Shown here in pieces: positions 49,703 to 62,303 of a stretch of 64,000 bases of DNA (position 1 is its first letter; the number at the start of each line of letters is the position of its first letter). The notes beneath the pieces were generated by a model, which was given only the letters and a program-made list of their open reading frames with translations, ran no database searches and had not been told where the DNA came from. The position numbers and the translations under genes were made by a program. The DNA comes from Mastigias papua (lineage: Eukaryota; Cnidaria; Scyphozoa; Rhizostomeae; Mastigiidae). The DNA lies in contig OZ025283.1 in assembly GCA_964019165.1 (NCBI GenBank), positions 5,484,001 to 5,548,000 of the forward strand, in the 5' to 3' direction.

Positions 49703-49937
49703 CAGTGGTTCTCAACCTTTATTGAGCCACCGCCCCCTTTCAGGTTTCCCCACTGATCGACCGCCCCCATCTCAGCTCCAACATTTTCACGTTCAATGCT
49801 TAGTAGATACTGTAGAAGCTCGTATAATAATCTGTATATTTCATTGACCCTATGATTTTACTCTAAAGATCTCCAACACCCCCCTAGATCTCAAAAACGC
49901 TCCCTGGGGGCGCTACCGCCCCCATTGAGAACCACTG
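49703..49937. mobile_element. hAT-type MITE with perfect 8 bp target duplication
   Basis: ATTTAAAT flanks both sides (49695-49702 and 49938-49945). The ends read CAGTGGTTCTCAACC and, inverted, CAGTGGTTCTCAATG, typical of hAT-derived MITEs. The interior has GCCCCC-rich blocks near both ends. Length 235 bp. Confidence 0.9.
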
Positions 49938-49945
49938 ATTTAAAT

Positions 49946-51439
49946 ATTGTATGGGCTGGGTGTAAAACACTTTGATTGGTCGTTTCTTTTAAGTATTTTT
50001 GCACATGAATGAGATAATAGTTGTTGAAATTCACATTTAATAAAACACAGCAAAGTGCAAAGAAGAGATAGTGTATCGGTTCTTGTAGTATAAGTAGACA
50101 TTCTCCCATTTTCTCCAGTATTTTTTAAATGAAAATATATGAACCTCCCGCTTTTCCAGAAAATTTGGTTATGATGCTCATCAACACCACTGACTGCTCG
50201 TAGGAATATGGAGTGTGACACCAAATGTAAATATGGCAAAATGCCGCAAAAATGTAAAAGAATCTGGCAAAATGCCGCAAAATATAAAATAACCTGGCAA
50301 AATGAGACTGTGTACATGATAAACATGTGACTAGATAGTTGAAGTGTTTGATTTTCCAACTGGCAGGTTTTAACGGTATGAAACACATTCAACTTGGGGA
50401 GCACTTTTTTGTGTTGTGTCGACAATGCCTGTCTGTTTCCTTTGCAATATTTTTTACCCTACTCTTTCAAATACCAGAGTGTACTAGAGCAGCAATTAAC
50501 ATGGTTAAACAGCTTTCAGTTGTGAAAAAAGACGAAGGGGGCGCTAATTATTATATGGAACTACCTATGCTTTTCTGGTGAGACGGAGTGCACAACCAAC
50601 CAGAAAAACATGACATATGAGACTTTTAAGGGATCACCGAAAATGAACACCTCTGTACACACAGTTGTCGCTTTGACCATAAGCTATGGGATATTTATGA
50701 TAAAGCAATTCTGCAAAGTTTTGACATTGGTACTTATGATGATATTCCAATTCGTGTATTTCCATGCTTATTCATATAGCTAATGACGTAAGTAAAATCA
50801 AGAGATATGTTCACTCCATGGTGTATCTGAGGGCATTCTATAAACTTGATCGTTGACTATCCTACTTTGCCTATAATTCAACCCCTTCTACACATGTTCT
50901 ACACAATATGCCTTTAGCGCAGAGGAAACTAGGCAATTCATGCTAGTTGCGCAGAAAATATTACAGGCGAAAAATCTTGCTGAACGCTGAACGTCAGATT
51001 GCTGGTGTTCACTGGCCTATTTCTGAAGAGCGACGTTTGATAACTGAAAACTTAACTTCCTCATCTATTCATGAAAGTACTGCAGTTCAATTTGCAAACA
51101 TAGGATTTGTTTTTGGGGCCAAACCTGGATTTTCTCTATAAGAAAGGGGGAGTGTGAAGGCATTTTCTATGGTGAAGCAAAGATGCCCACGAAAAATCTC
51201 GGCATCTCTGACAAAAGGACATGTCACTCTTGAAAAAAGTAACTGAGTCAAAGGATGAGAGTAAAAACTACCAAACGTTTAATTCTGTTCGTTTTCTATA
51301 AATGTCATAATACGCTAGTGTAAAGAACATCAGTGAATGAGTTAAGTAAATGAAATCCTCCAGAATTGCCAGACAAATTCACAAGCAGTCCCTCTATACC
51401 TCCAGTAGATTCGTCCCTGTTTTTCATTGTGCGATACCG
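49946..51439. other. Non-coding stretch with a short tandem repeat
   Basis: 50232-50306 repeats GGCAAAATGCCGCAAAA at about 33 bp spacing (two and a half units). Open frames of up to 160 codons on the minus strand overlap it but show no family motif, so I do not call a gene. Confidence 0.45.
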
Positions 51440-51640
51440 TCATACATTCCAAGTCTCCTGCTTTTTCTAAGAGACCCCGTTTTTTGAGTAAATCTCCCGC
51501 TCTCCCATTTTAGATAAAAGCTCCTGTTTTCTAGCACTTTGCAGTAAAGGCATAAAAGGACAACATTGTATACTTTGAATGACAACTATTGAGATTTGGG
51601 CATGCTTTAACATCACAAGTTGTGTAGCAAGATATCTTAG
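51440..51640. repeat. Uninterrupted copy of the dispersed repeat (SINE empty site)
   Basis: Matches the flanks of the SINE at 49120-49375 in order. A C-run at about 51662-51674 follows it. Its full extent is not clear. Confidence 0.7.
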
Positions 51641-52229
51641 GTTGTTGCTTCGGGCATTCAGCCCCCCCCCCCCCAATTTTCGCCAGCCAGTGATTTTTCT
51701 ACCCTTTATCAAGCAATTTATTGTTTGTACCCCTCACTTTTATGTGTAGCCCCACTCCTTATTTTGTAGCGCCGTGCCTGTGTTTAACCGGATTTTGACA
51801 TGACGATATTATTTTGTACCTGCTTTACACTTGAAACTTCTAATTAAATCTGATCGGACATTAGATCCCCTTGCCAGTATGAGATTTCATTTTGGGACGA
51901 AATGAAATATGATCTATTTTCCCCCAACATACCATATCGCGTATTGTTCCATCTCGACCAGAATCTATGACTGTCTTATTTCAGTGAAGCTCCCCCGCAG
52001 AGGCAACTTCCCATCAACTAAGAAATAGAGATAAATGTTTGTCAATCGTGCATGCAATGAGTTCTATGCAAGTAAAAAATGGATGGCCAGCACGGTATGA
52101 GATAAACGATTGAGTATTCTCCTTCTGGAGTTATAAAAAAGTGTAGAAAGTTTTCTCATTTGACAGAAGGGTGTGATAAAATGATAGTGATTTGTAAGGA
52201 TTGCCGATAGTTTTATACTTCTAATAACA

Positions 52230-52580
52230 ATTTGAAACTGTTCCATAGATCAGGAATGCAGGAGGACCAGGAGGTGGCAGTAGACAGATTGTCCCAAGCC
52301 CCGATACTAAGAACGGCTTCAGTCATGAAATGATTATTTGGTAATTGCAAAAACTTTTGAATTTTATAACGACCTATTTAGGGGAAATGATTTCTTATTT
52401 CATGCGGACCCCATGAAAGCTCTGAGTGGGCATGTAGAAATGCACAGGGAGAGAAATTGTAAAAATTGTATATAGTAGGCCTTAATTAGCTGTAATTTAG
52501 CTATTATTTTTATATTATATTATCTACTTAAAATAAATTAATGATGATGACGATGATGACGATGATGACGATGATGATGA
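52230..52580 (+). mobile_element. Probable retroelement 3' end with GATGAC tail
   Basis: A block with CATGCGGACCCCATGAAAGC and ATAAATTA runs straight into (GATGAC)n/(GATGAT)n at 52541-52580, as LINE 3' ends with simple-sequence tails do. No coding sequence recognised upstream. Confidence 0.4.
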
Positions 52581-52833
52581 TTTGGGGCAGATGTTGACGA
52601 CCTGTGGCAAACTGTCCAACCAGACTCCTCCAGTGAAAGTCAGGCACAGCAGCTTCAGGCTGCAGTTCTGATAAGTAGCTGTTGGGGTAACAGAGTGGAT
52701 TGAGTGTAGCCGACTCAATCACCTCTTCTAAACAATTTGAAGGCAACACTGACCTCAGGGTCAGCCTAGGCCCCGTTAGGGGGATACGGGAAAAGACAGA
52801 CAGACGGATGATGATGATGATGATCATGATGAT
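52581..52833 (+). mobile_element. Probable retroelement 3' end with GATGAT tail
   Basis: GC-richer than its surroundings; ends GGGGGATACGGGAAAAGACA followed by GACAGACG and (GATGAT)n at 52806-52833. That string-plus-tail arrangement resembles non-LTR element 3' UTRs. It starts at the end of the preceding GATGAC tail, so it may have inserted there. Confidence 0.45.
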
Positions 52834-53898
52834 TGTGTCTTATGCACCATATACGCGAAGTTAACTTCATTTCAAGTGCCCAACATGATAGTTCACCTCA
52901 GAATGGAAGAATTTTCAAAATATTCTAACCGAAGTACCTCCATTATAAGTAAAATTTCATATCTCAGGTCTCATGTAAAACAGTCTTTAGACAAATGACT
53001 TTGCCACCCACAGTGCATCCAGCAGATCAACAAGGAGTCTGTTAAGGTGTCTTGTGGTCAACTTTCTCCGTGTAGATTTTCTCTTTTTTCATCTGTTGTA
53101 TCTCGCATATTGTGCTTAAAACCCTCATATCCACGTACTTAAGCATACCATGCTAAGCATATCTCATGTTCTTTTGTTTCGACCTCCTAAAGACAGAATA
53201 ACTGGCAGTCCTAGAACTAAGTCTCGAGCAGTAGCCGTAACGAACAGATAGGTCATTATAAATAGAGACCGAAGCTTTAACGTTAAACTGGAGCCTACCT
53301 TTTCATTTACAACTTATACAAAAGCGAAACAATCTGCTTTACGTCACCATGAAATCGATACTTGAACCCAATTGCAAGTGAAATCATATTCTTATTTAGA
53401 TTTATCTGGATAAATGTGGACTTATCTGGATCATTAAAGAACGCCTTTTGATTTGTCGTTTCTAAACGTAAAGGTTTTGATTGATTAATAGGCTATTTGA
53501 TATTGCATTTCAATCAGAGACTGAACAAACCTTGGATCAAATCACTTTGTGCAGTTGTAAATCGAAACTGTGTATCTGTAAGTGGGGAAAGGAAAATGTG
53601 AAGCTAAACGGACTTGTTCCTTTATTGATTAATTGATTGATTAACACTTTATCTAAGTAGCATCCTAGTTTTTAAGTTTAATCAATTTCCATCCCTATTT
53701 CTTACTTTATACACTTTGTATTAACTTCTTTTCCGTTTCAGTTTCGTTAGGCCATTGGGTATGGTTATCCACAGGGGAGCAGCAAGTTTCCACAGTCACA
53801 GGGTTTCCAGATCGGCATTTTAAATGCAAAATTTTTGGCACTCTTTGAAGTAGCGTGGGATGTATAATTTTCCTGCAAATGATTTCTTACTTCTGGCA
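52834..53898. other. Non-coding stretch
   Basis: 53626-53643 has short TTGATTAA repeats. Nothing else recognised. Confidence 0.4.
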
Positions 53899-54060
53899 TA
53901 CACGCTTTTTTGTAAGGATGCAGTACTCAGCTGCTCAAAAGATAGGAAGGATGTTTAGTACTCGATTTCTGAGACCAACGAAAGTTGATAAGTTTTATAT
54001 ACACTTGGGACCTTCTCTTCGTATTTTCTCTAAACAGGAAAATCATCTAAAAGTATAAGC
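53899..54060. mobile_element. TACAC-family MITE, right end missing
   Basis: Starts TACACGCTTTTTTGTAAGGA, then GCAGTACTCAGCTGCTCAAA. The latter matches 62760-62790 (GCAGTACTCGACTGCCCAAA) of another family member. No inverted right end found; boundary at 54060 is arbitrary. Confidence 0.5.
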
Positions 54061-55088
54061 AGCTCCTATGACGGAGGCAAAAATGGCATATTTTGAGTCA
54101 TTCTGGCATATTTTTTGAACGACTCGACATATTTCCGAATAAACAAATCTGGCAACTCTACAGTCCACACAGCCCACACCCACTGATACACCTTGACTCC
54201 GACATGAAAGCCGGCCATTCTTTTACCTGGCTGTTCGAGAATGTCGCTTTACCCCCCGAATCAGTGCACTGAAGAGTTCTCGATTGAGGTTGTTTGTGGC
54301 GTGCTCTTTTGAAAATTATTGTTCCCTATAGACTTTTTGGCTAGTCATCGACTGAGGTTTTGCACGTATATGCAACTACGTAACTTTCTCATAAATTTAC
54401 GACACTTGTCAAATTGTGATTTCATAAACTCACTCTTGGGTGTGTCAATACTAAAACCGAGGACACTGATCCTTTAATTCCAGACAGTTTTGTCAATGAA
54501 CCCTCCAACTAAATGGCGGCAGTCCTATTTTGTGACAAACGTTGTAATCGTAAAATGGCAGCAATTAATAAGCGTGAGCTGTCTACATATGCTGCCAAGA
54601 ATAGAACAGACTTCAGTGTGCCCCATTCTGCATTGCCAGGGAAGTAGTCCCATGGCCCATTTGAACCCCTATATTTATCGTATTGAAGCCAGTGCAGCTG
54701 TTTAAATTGGAGGGGGGTTATGTCCCTGATCACAACTATGAATTCATAGGAGAGAGGGTAACTTTTCTCATATCCAAGGCTTAAAAATCTTACCATAGCA
54801 TTATTGTAAGGGATTTCTACTAACGGAGAAATTTCGGGGAAAAGCTACGTGATCACCCCCTGTAGCCACATTTGTAGAAAACGAAAAGCAATCATTCCTC
54901 ATTTACTAACAAAAAATCATACTTTCTTTTAGATGATGCTAAAATAGCCCTAAAATTTTTTGGTGGGCCTAAATGGCTGAAGAAATTTTCTGATTTTGCC
55001 AGTCACTCCTGAAGAAGGCATTGGGCCACTGGGGACCTTCCCCCAGTAGTTAGTATGCTAAAAATGCCCAGACTCTCTTTCTTTGATT

Positions 55089-55527
55089 TACACGCTTTTT
55101 TGTAAGGAACCACTTTATAAGGAACCTACATGTAGAATGCCAAAATATTTAAAGTACTTATGCTACTAAAGGAAAATTCCCTAAAGGACGTTTCAATTTG
55201 AAAATTTTTTATATCAGCAAACAATCAAGAATTAGGAAACTGATTCCAGTCATTTGCAGCCAAATCCATCATAGATTGTTTCCTATGCTTGTGTCAAATG
55301 TTCCATGTTTCATTGGTCTTAAGTTATAGCTAAATATTGAAGAGCAAAATTCAGAACTTCAATGTTTACTTGTGTCTGCACCACAAGTATGGCACAAAAT
55401 GTGGAGTGAAAATTAAAGAACTATTAAGGAACGTTTAGTACTACAAGTTGACCATTGCAGGTCCAAAAATAAGGAACTTTTGGAACTAGGCCTTCAGCTT
55501 GGTTCCTTATGAAATAAAAAGCGTGTA
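55089..55527. mobile_element. TACAC-family MITE, complete
   Basis: Left TACACGCTTTTTTGTAAGGA, right inverted TACACGCTTTTTATTTCATA followed by AGGAACCA. It starts and ends with TA, consistent with TA target sites. The interior has several GGAAC/AAGGAACTTTT blocks. 439 bp, non-coding. Confidence 0.7.
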
Positions 55528-55767
55528 GTCTCTCTCAAGTTCAGAGGTATGACCAAGCAGAGGCGGCTCCACAGCAAGACTAGGGGGACATATCTCAACA
55601 GCTTTATCCAGGATCAAGATTTTAATTTATCCAAATTCGTGTAGAAAGGTTTGAGGAGATGGGCCCTAGTATAATTCAATATTACGTCATATCACAATGC
55701 TCTTTCCATAGCTATTTGTTACCCTTTCGATGTATATTTTAGTAATTCATTGTACGCTGTACTAAAG

Positions 55768-55851
55768 GGTGTGGCCCAAATGGGTGTCGTCCGTGAAAGC
55801 TCCCCTGTGATGGCTAGTGCCGTCGCTGTGGTCAAGAAGGGGACTGGGGGC
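55768..55851 (+). pseudogene. Possible Ty3/gypsy reverse transcriptase scrap
   Basis: One frame reads GVAQMGVVRESSPVMASAVA followed by VVKKGTGG. This resembles the conserved start of Ty3/gypsy RT (G-V-I/V-R-E-S-x-S-P-x-A-S-P-V-V-x-V-x-K-K-D-G), with two substitutions at conserved prolines and Asp. Nothing downstream matches the rest of the RT. Short, so it may be chance. Confidence 0.3.
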
Positions 55852-57832
55852 AATGCCATCACTTTTGGCGAAAGCATGCATTCGAAATTCTTATAAAATC
55901 CCACTGAAAATATTTTCCTCTCAGCACTCTCTTCTGTAAAAAGGACTGTCACGGAATTTATCAAAGTTCCTTAGTGCTGGTGGCGAGCATGATATCTGAA
56001 GGATACATCCTACCCCAATGTAAAGGGGGTGATTCCGACAACTGTTCTGGGGCACAGCTTCTAGACATAACTGACGATGACAACGTTATTGATGAAGATT
56101 CTTGAAATATACATGATATCACCATAGACAATTTTCTCATATTTCAAAGATTATCAAGCTCCTCTCTCCAATAAGCCCCCTTCTAAATGATATTCTCGCT
56201 AAGAGTGTCTTAAAAAAGCTTAAGTGCTGAAATCATGAGAAAGCTAATAAACTTTCAGTGTTGGGGGAAAAAGTTTTATAGAAGAAAAAACGTGTACTAA
56301 CTCAACTTCAAAGATGATTACTTTGAATTCTTGCGTATTTGAATACTGACTTTAAGATTCTAGATAATAAAAAGCAAAAACATGCTAGGAATTCTTTCAG
56401 CAGAAAAAGGTATTAAAATGTGCTGGTTTTGCCACCAAATGCTGGTAAATCGGCTGAAACCAGATTGGCAATGTTAATGACATTTCTTGTTGAATGCCTT
56501 TACAATCTTCAGTGGTAAAGAGCTCCAGATCGTCATGTAAGGGGCCACCAGCAGCAAGTCTTGTGTTGTCGCTAAAGTAGGGAGCAATAGTGCAGATAAC
56601 TCAGGAAAACAGAGTTTACAATTGCAATAAAGTTATTTGTAAGCAGGGATGGCCTCACACGTCTGATGATTTGTAGCCCGTAGTTAACCTTCACACTTTT
56701 TTGGAAGTTTACCGCTCACGCCAGACAGTGGCAAATTCCACCACCAGTTGACCTATAATTCATCAAATTATGTCTTTCTTCCTTCGTCTCATTACTTTCA
56801 ATCAATTATCTATTTCAATTTCTTGCTTTATATAGAAGCTAGGCAGTTAAATCCACATCCCCTGTTGCGACATCCCTGAATATCAATTTTCCACCAGTGA
56901 GAGTCCTTTAAAAGATCCCCTGGCCAACACCCACTAAAGATATCTCCCCAAGACTACCATATAGTTCCTCCTTCATATATTTTCAGTTTGTCCCTCCCTA
57001 ATTTCTAGAAAAGACAAGCTTTATTACTATGTCATTTTTGTTATAAGAAATTAAGCTATAAAAGCCAAAGTTTGAAAAACTATACGTCTATACTGCTTCA
57101 ACCCTAAGAATCTGGCCAGGTACATATTAAGCAAATTGAGTAATTAACTAATTTCCACGTATCCCACTAAATTATTTGGTATCATATAATGCATACTTTT
57201 TTCATAAGAATACTAACTTTTTTTACTAAGCCTCAGCATTTTTAACATTTATGGCTTTTGAGCCTAAGATTACTAAATTATAATTACATCTTAGCGATTC
57301 TGAGCATTATTATTCGCTTGGAGTATATTCTTTTTAGAAATAGTGTGTAACAGACACCTGAAGAATTGATGAGTTCAGCATAGCGTAATGACCCCCCAGA
57401 CAGTATAAGTGATTTTGTTTTCTGAAATACTCAAATAGACTTTATATCTTCACGAAGGCTAGCATTACTCTTAAATTGTTCTTAAATTTCTATGATATTA
57501 AGCTGCTTGGTATTCTTATAGACTACATTCGTATAAGAGGTGTTTATTGGGTAAACTGTGCGTTTTGTATTATGACACGGCTCAAGCCACTACATATCTC
57601 CCGACGAGGTCAACGGTGTTGAAACTGTTCTCTGTAGTTAATTTGTACGTGATTTAATTCTGATGGATGTTCAGAAAACCAAGAAAATATTTACACTTAT
57701 TTCAAGTTATTTTTGGGCTCCTGCTTCATCCCTAATGTAATAATGTATTGGAGATAGGTGGTGGGCACTAATAACGTTTACTACCTTTTTTACTCCACTT
57801 TGAATTAAGAAACAGATGAACAGAAACAGAAA
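55852..57832. other. Non-coding stretch
   Basis: 57190-57360 begins CATACTTTTTTCATAAGAAT and has AAGCCTCAGCATTTTTAACA, a decayed relative of the 26982-27113 MITE in opposite orientation. No gene recognised. Confidence 0.4.
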
Positions 57833-58647
57833 CCAGGCCCGTCGGAACGAAATTGATATTGGGGGGGCTGTGAATAAAGCAAACTGCACTGGGCTCCGGG
57901 AGAATTTTTGTTCGGCCACGCCCTTTAGATTGCTGGAAAGCAACCTGGCTATACAAATTGCCATTTTTAATGGATGAATTACTATTTACAGAATTAAGAC
58001 AATTTTTGAAATGGAAGTTGTAAATTGGCTGGAATCTACGTATTTGCAGTCACCTACTAACATTACCTGTGGCAGAAAAAGCTAACGGAATACTTTCCAG
58101 TCATTGACAGCAAAACTTTCCTACAGTCTCCGAGCAATGCACGACAGCAATCAACTTAAGAAATCATAAACACTCCCAAAACAAAATTTAACGATCCTTT
58201 TAACACTCTTTTTCAATCACCTATGCTTGTGTGCTTTTGTGTGCTACATTACCTTTAATACACAAATCTCTGTTCGAAAATTGTCCAAAAATCTGCTTAC
58301 CAAATAATCAGGTTATCAAACAATACTATCGATAATGAAGTGTTTTAAGGTTGATGGAACATAAAAGTCAGACCCTGACGCCTCCCAGGATCTTCGCATA
58401 ACATATTCAGTTTTCAAGATTTCACTTTCTTCGCTCATGCTGTTTAACGTTCCTGATCAAGTATACATTGGTTCTTTGAACTCGCAATAAATGATTGAAA
58501 GGAATAGCTGGTAACTGAACTGGTTAATATTTTTGCGAATTTATAGTATGGCTTTGCAATGTTTTCTCGAAAATTTAAAGAGCAAATAGTTGCAAAATAT
58601 TGGGGGGGCTGAAGCCCCCCCAGCCCCCCCGGTTCCGACGGGCCTGG
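57833..58647. mobile_element. Non-autonomous DNA transposon, about 815 bp
   Basis: Left CCAGGCCCGTCGGAAC and right GGTTCCGACGGGCCTGG form a near-perfect inverted repeat, with GGGGGGGCTG runs just inside both ends (57861 and 58600). Flanks are similar (AAACAGAA on both sides within a base or two), fitting an 8 bp duplication, though the flank is low-complexity. No transposase motif in its frames. Probably hAT-like. Confidence 0.75.
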
Positions 58648-60605
58648 AAACAGAAGACACTTGCAAACCCTACATGCACGAAAATTTAAGAATCTTCTGG
58701 CCCTAATCCTCTTCACTAAGTTTCTTATACAAAAATATACGAATAGCAATTCTTCAAACTTTCTCTAAGCACAGAACTTTGCTGCCCAAAAATGGCCTAA
58801 CGTTTATACATAGCAGACGTGTGAATGACGATACTAGGCTACTGCAAGGATATGTGATAAAGAAGCAGCGGATTGTTGCACTTCACCAGCAGAACATTTG
58901 GCAAGAGTTGCATTTAGGCTGTCGGACATTTGAGATGTCAACAGTCTAATTGAACTGTCTTTCATTTCCGGCACTGACCGGAACTATCTAAGTGTGCTCC
59001 TAAGTGTTTCGGTGCGCTTGATTGATATGTAGAAGTGGGTACTGATCGTAGTACCTTGTTGAGAGAATGAAATAATATTTGCAAAGCTCATTTGATGCAG
59101 ATAGCGACCAGAACAGAATCGTAGAAACAGATTTTGCAAAGAATGTAATGAAACCACATTTAGTGGTAGCACGGGGGGCAATCATGTCTTGGTTGTAACC
59201 ACTAACAATATATTGTTCAAGCTTTCGACTATTTTGCATAAACGGCGAGTGTCGTGTAAAGGTCGTGAGGAAACGTACAGTGAACTTACTTTATCGTTTT
59301 TCAACAGAACTGAAGATGAATGTCCTATGTCATCTTGTAATCCTATCATATCTAGAAGCATTTGTATTATGGGATAATTTAGAGGCAAAGTCACTCGTAG
59401 CAATGGATCACATTCTAAATGCCAACATCAACAAGACAAGTGAGTTATTTCGCCTTTTATTTTCGTAGTTTCTTCTGTCATTCAGCTTACACACAGTTTA
59501 TTATGTCTGACATATTGATGCATCTTTGGCCCAATTACAGGCCGTCCTATTTGTAAGTACATTATTTGCCAATGCCACGCAAAGCGTGCTAATAACGCAT
59601 TTTGGTAGATGCCGTTGGCTCGGAGCACAGGCACAGATTCTACTTTTTCTTTGAATCATTTGGCAACTATTTTGTGCATGGTTGTCAAACTTGCCCAGAG
59701 ATAAATCTTCATTCATCTATTAGTGTTATTCCCTATTCTGGGTGTTACTAGCCTTGGCACTTTCCGTTCCTGCTCCGTTAGTTTCATCACTGTTTGCTCA
59801 ATTGGTTTCTGGCATTCCAATGACCCATTCATATCTCACAATCGTTGTAGCGTTCGCGACATTTCGTAACAACAGCATATTTCTCAAGCTTTTTGGCGCT
59901 TGTTCCGTTAAAGTTTCATCATCGTCCAGATTCACTCTGCGATGTATTAAATCCTGTGTTCGGTAGCCATGGAATGCTATGGATCTATTACGATATGAAG
60001 GAGAGGTGAAAAGTATAGATTGGATGTCAGATTTAAAGCGATTTTGATTCCTCACTTATCAGATTTACGGAATACATGACGACTTTTTCTACAGATAAAA
60101 CAAAACAAACAAATAAACAGATTTCTTTTCAGAATATGATATTATTTGTATCGGTTCACAAATGTCTAGACATGTACGTAAGGCTGGTGTTGCTGTGTCC
60201 AGGAAGCACATTTGACAAACTAAATATTAATGGAACCTGGGTTTAGTTTATTTATGGAGAGAACTGTCCCTCCTCTTCCGACTTTTCTTTATGGAGTACA
60301 TCTCTATTAACTGATGTGAACTTGCGTTTGTGAGGTGCAGCCCGAAAACTCGATTGAACCTGTTGTCAAAGCCTTTTCATCTTGTGATTTCAAACGTAGT
60401 GTAGCTCAGATCCCCGGCGCGCCGTAGGTAATTGCTGCCTGGCGTTGTGTGAAAGGAATCCGGGCTTTATTTTATACTTTTTGTATATCACTTAATATGC
60501 CCTGTTTGTTATTGTCCTTCATACGGTGAATTTGCATTGTAGCAAATATTAGTTTCCTGTCTCTCTCAAAAGCGAATTTGAGCGTATAGGTTGGACGTCT
60601 AGAAC
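58648..60605. other. Non-coding stretch
   Basis: Short open frames on both strands (59182-60055) show no recognisable family. The segment is less AT-rich and has no visible repeats, so an unrecognised exon cannot be excluded. Confidence 0.35.
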
Positions 60606-60968
60606 TACACGTTTTTTATATAAGAAACCAGTTTATAAGAAACCATAGTATTAGACAGCCTAAATGTTAAGAAACTTTTGGAATTACAAGGAAAGAGTTA
60701 AGAAACTTTATAAATTTCTGTGCAATCTTTCGCAGTTTCGGAAACACGTTTTTCTCCATAAATTTAGAAGTGTCCACTACAGTGTGTTTTATTGCCAATA
60801 AGACTTATGGGCACTGCAGAAGACTGTTTTTACGTTTTGTTTTCGTTTTCATTACCATCTTTTCAGTAAGTTATGAAGCTCTTAGGAAACTTATAGAACT
60901 ATAATGTGGCTAGAAAAATTAAGAAACTTTTACTCCTCGGCCTTGAGTTTGTTATAGAAAAATGTGTA
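60606..60968. mobile_element. TACAC-family MITE, complete
   Basis: Starts TACACGTTTTTTATATAAGA and ends TTATAGAAAAATGTGTA (inverted start TACACATTTTTCTATAA). The interior has GTTAAGAAACTTTTGGAA, GCAATCTTTCGCAG and CTCGGCCTTGAG, all shared with 62304-62676. Confidence 0.7.
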
Positions 60969-62016
60969 TTGGGACTCCATAATCGGTGAGTTGCTGTTTA
61001 AAAAGCAAATAATGCAAGTGATTGAGTTAACATATAACATTTTTACCCAAAAATTCGGCAGGCTATATCAGGAAGTAGTTTGCGAAAAGTGTGAAGGAAA
61101 GTCAAGGAAATTGTGTCTGACATTGCATTTCATTTGTTACTAAGGACGACTGCTTTTTTATGTAGGTGATCGTTGTTATGTTGTTTCAATTGATATTAGG
61201 AATTCCTTCTCTTGCTTCCTTATTATTGTCTTTCATCTTTCTACATAATATTGATGGTCTACATTAGGTACACTGTTTATAAGAAGCAAATATATAAGAC
61301 ACATAAGGCTCAAATCAGACAAAAATTAAGAAAATTATAAGATGGACAGGCAGGCTGAACTTCAAAAGTAAATTTTTGACAATTAGTGTTGATAAAAAAA
61401 TCTTTTTATTACACTGAAAGCAAATCCTCATCATTTAGGATAATTCACACTGTTACAAAAGAGTTATTTTCATGAAATCAACTGAAACGTTGATTTCTCG
61501 ATTCGTCGTACAGTTGCCTCATCTAGATTATAGCTGTTTTTGGGATTTCGAGAATTTTCAGAAACATTTAAACAATATTTACAGTTGGGGTTGATAAAGT
61601 ATTAAAAGATATACCGGTGGAAAGCAGAAAACTTGTTTCTGAAAGAAAGCAACATGTATTTTGCAGTTGACGATTTGAATTGATCCTAAAGTTTGTCCTT
61701 TTTGATTGTTGTCAATAATGCACTCCTGCTACTTTCCTATCTGCCTTGCGCAACATATTATGCATGGGCATACGTTTAGTCCGATGTCATGGAGTGAGTC
61801 TAACCTCGAAATTCTTAGGAAATTTGTCCAGTAACTACTGATTAGCTCAAGAAAATGCTAAAGTTTACCCTGGAAAGTTTTAGAAAAGGGGCGATCTTGT
61901 CTTAAGTAACCTGAAGTCGACTTGCAAGGATCTACCTTAAATGGTTTTCACTGTTGAGGCATTCAATCCAAAAGCCCATTTATGACGCTACATGAATAAC
62001 CTTTTTATAAGTTAAG
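60969..62016. other. Non-coding stretch
   Basis: 61268-61345 has TTTATAAGAAGCAAATATAT and AAATTAAGAAAATTAT, a probable scrap of the TACAC family. 61473-61496 is a perfect 9 bp hairpin, GAAATCAAC around TGAAAC. Confidence 0.4.
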
Positions 62017-62128
62017 TACACGTCTTTTTATAGGGAAATCTTTTTCGCTTGGTAATGAAACTTTCTTAGCTTTTTGAGCGGTAAGTAGTGATGTCTTGTG
62101 AACCACTTTCTTATGAAAAAAGCGTGTA
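62017..62128. mobile_element. TACAC-family MITE, short 112 bp copy
   Basis: TACACGTCTTTTTATAGGGA at the left and, inverted, TACACGCTTTTTTCATAAGA at the right, with about 70 bases between. Confidence 0.65.
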
Positions 62129-62303
62129 ATTGCATTCTATCACAATGTCAAAGACAGAAATGGATGACATAAATCAACAATCAGACGTAGAAAAGCTCCC
62201 TTTTAGGAGATTGCTCATGGTTCAAAGATATCAGTATACTGAATCAATTTTATGCATTTTGGTTGTCCATCCCTTCATTAAAATAGCTGAGTTCCGATGA
62301 AGC

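Noticed and set aside
50232..50306. Possible CRISPR-like repeats (GGCAAAATGCCGCAAAA)
   Set aside because: Only two and a half head-to-tail copies with no unique spacers, in an animal-type genome: an ordinary minisatellite.
49940..50425. 161-codon minus-strand frame
   Set aside because: No family motif, unusual cysteine- and phenylalanine-rich composition, and it runs over a short tandem repeat.
59182..60055. Cluster of short frames on both strands with some hydrophobic stretches, considered as receptor exons
   Set aside because: No transmembrane pattern, conserved motif or consistent splice borders that would join them.
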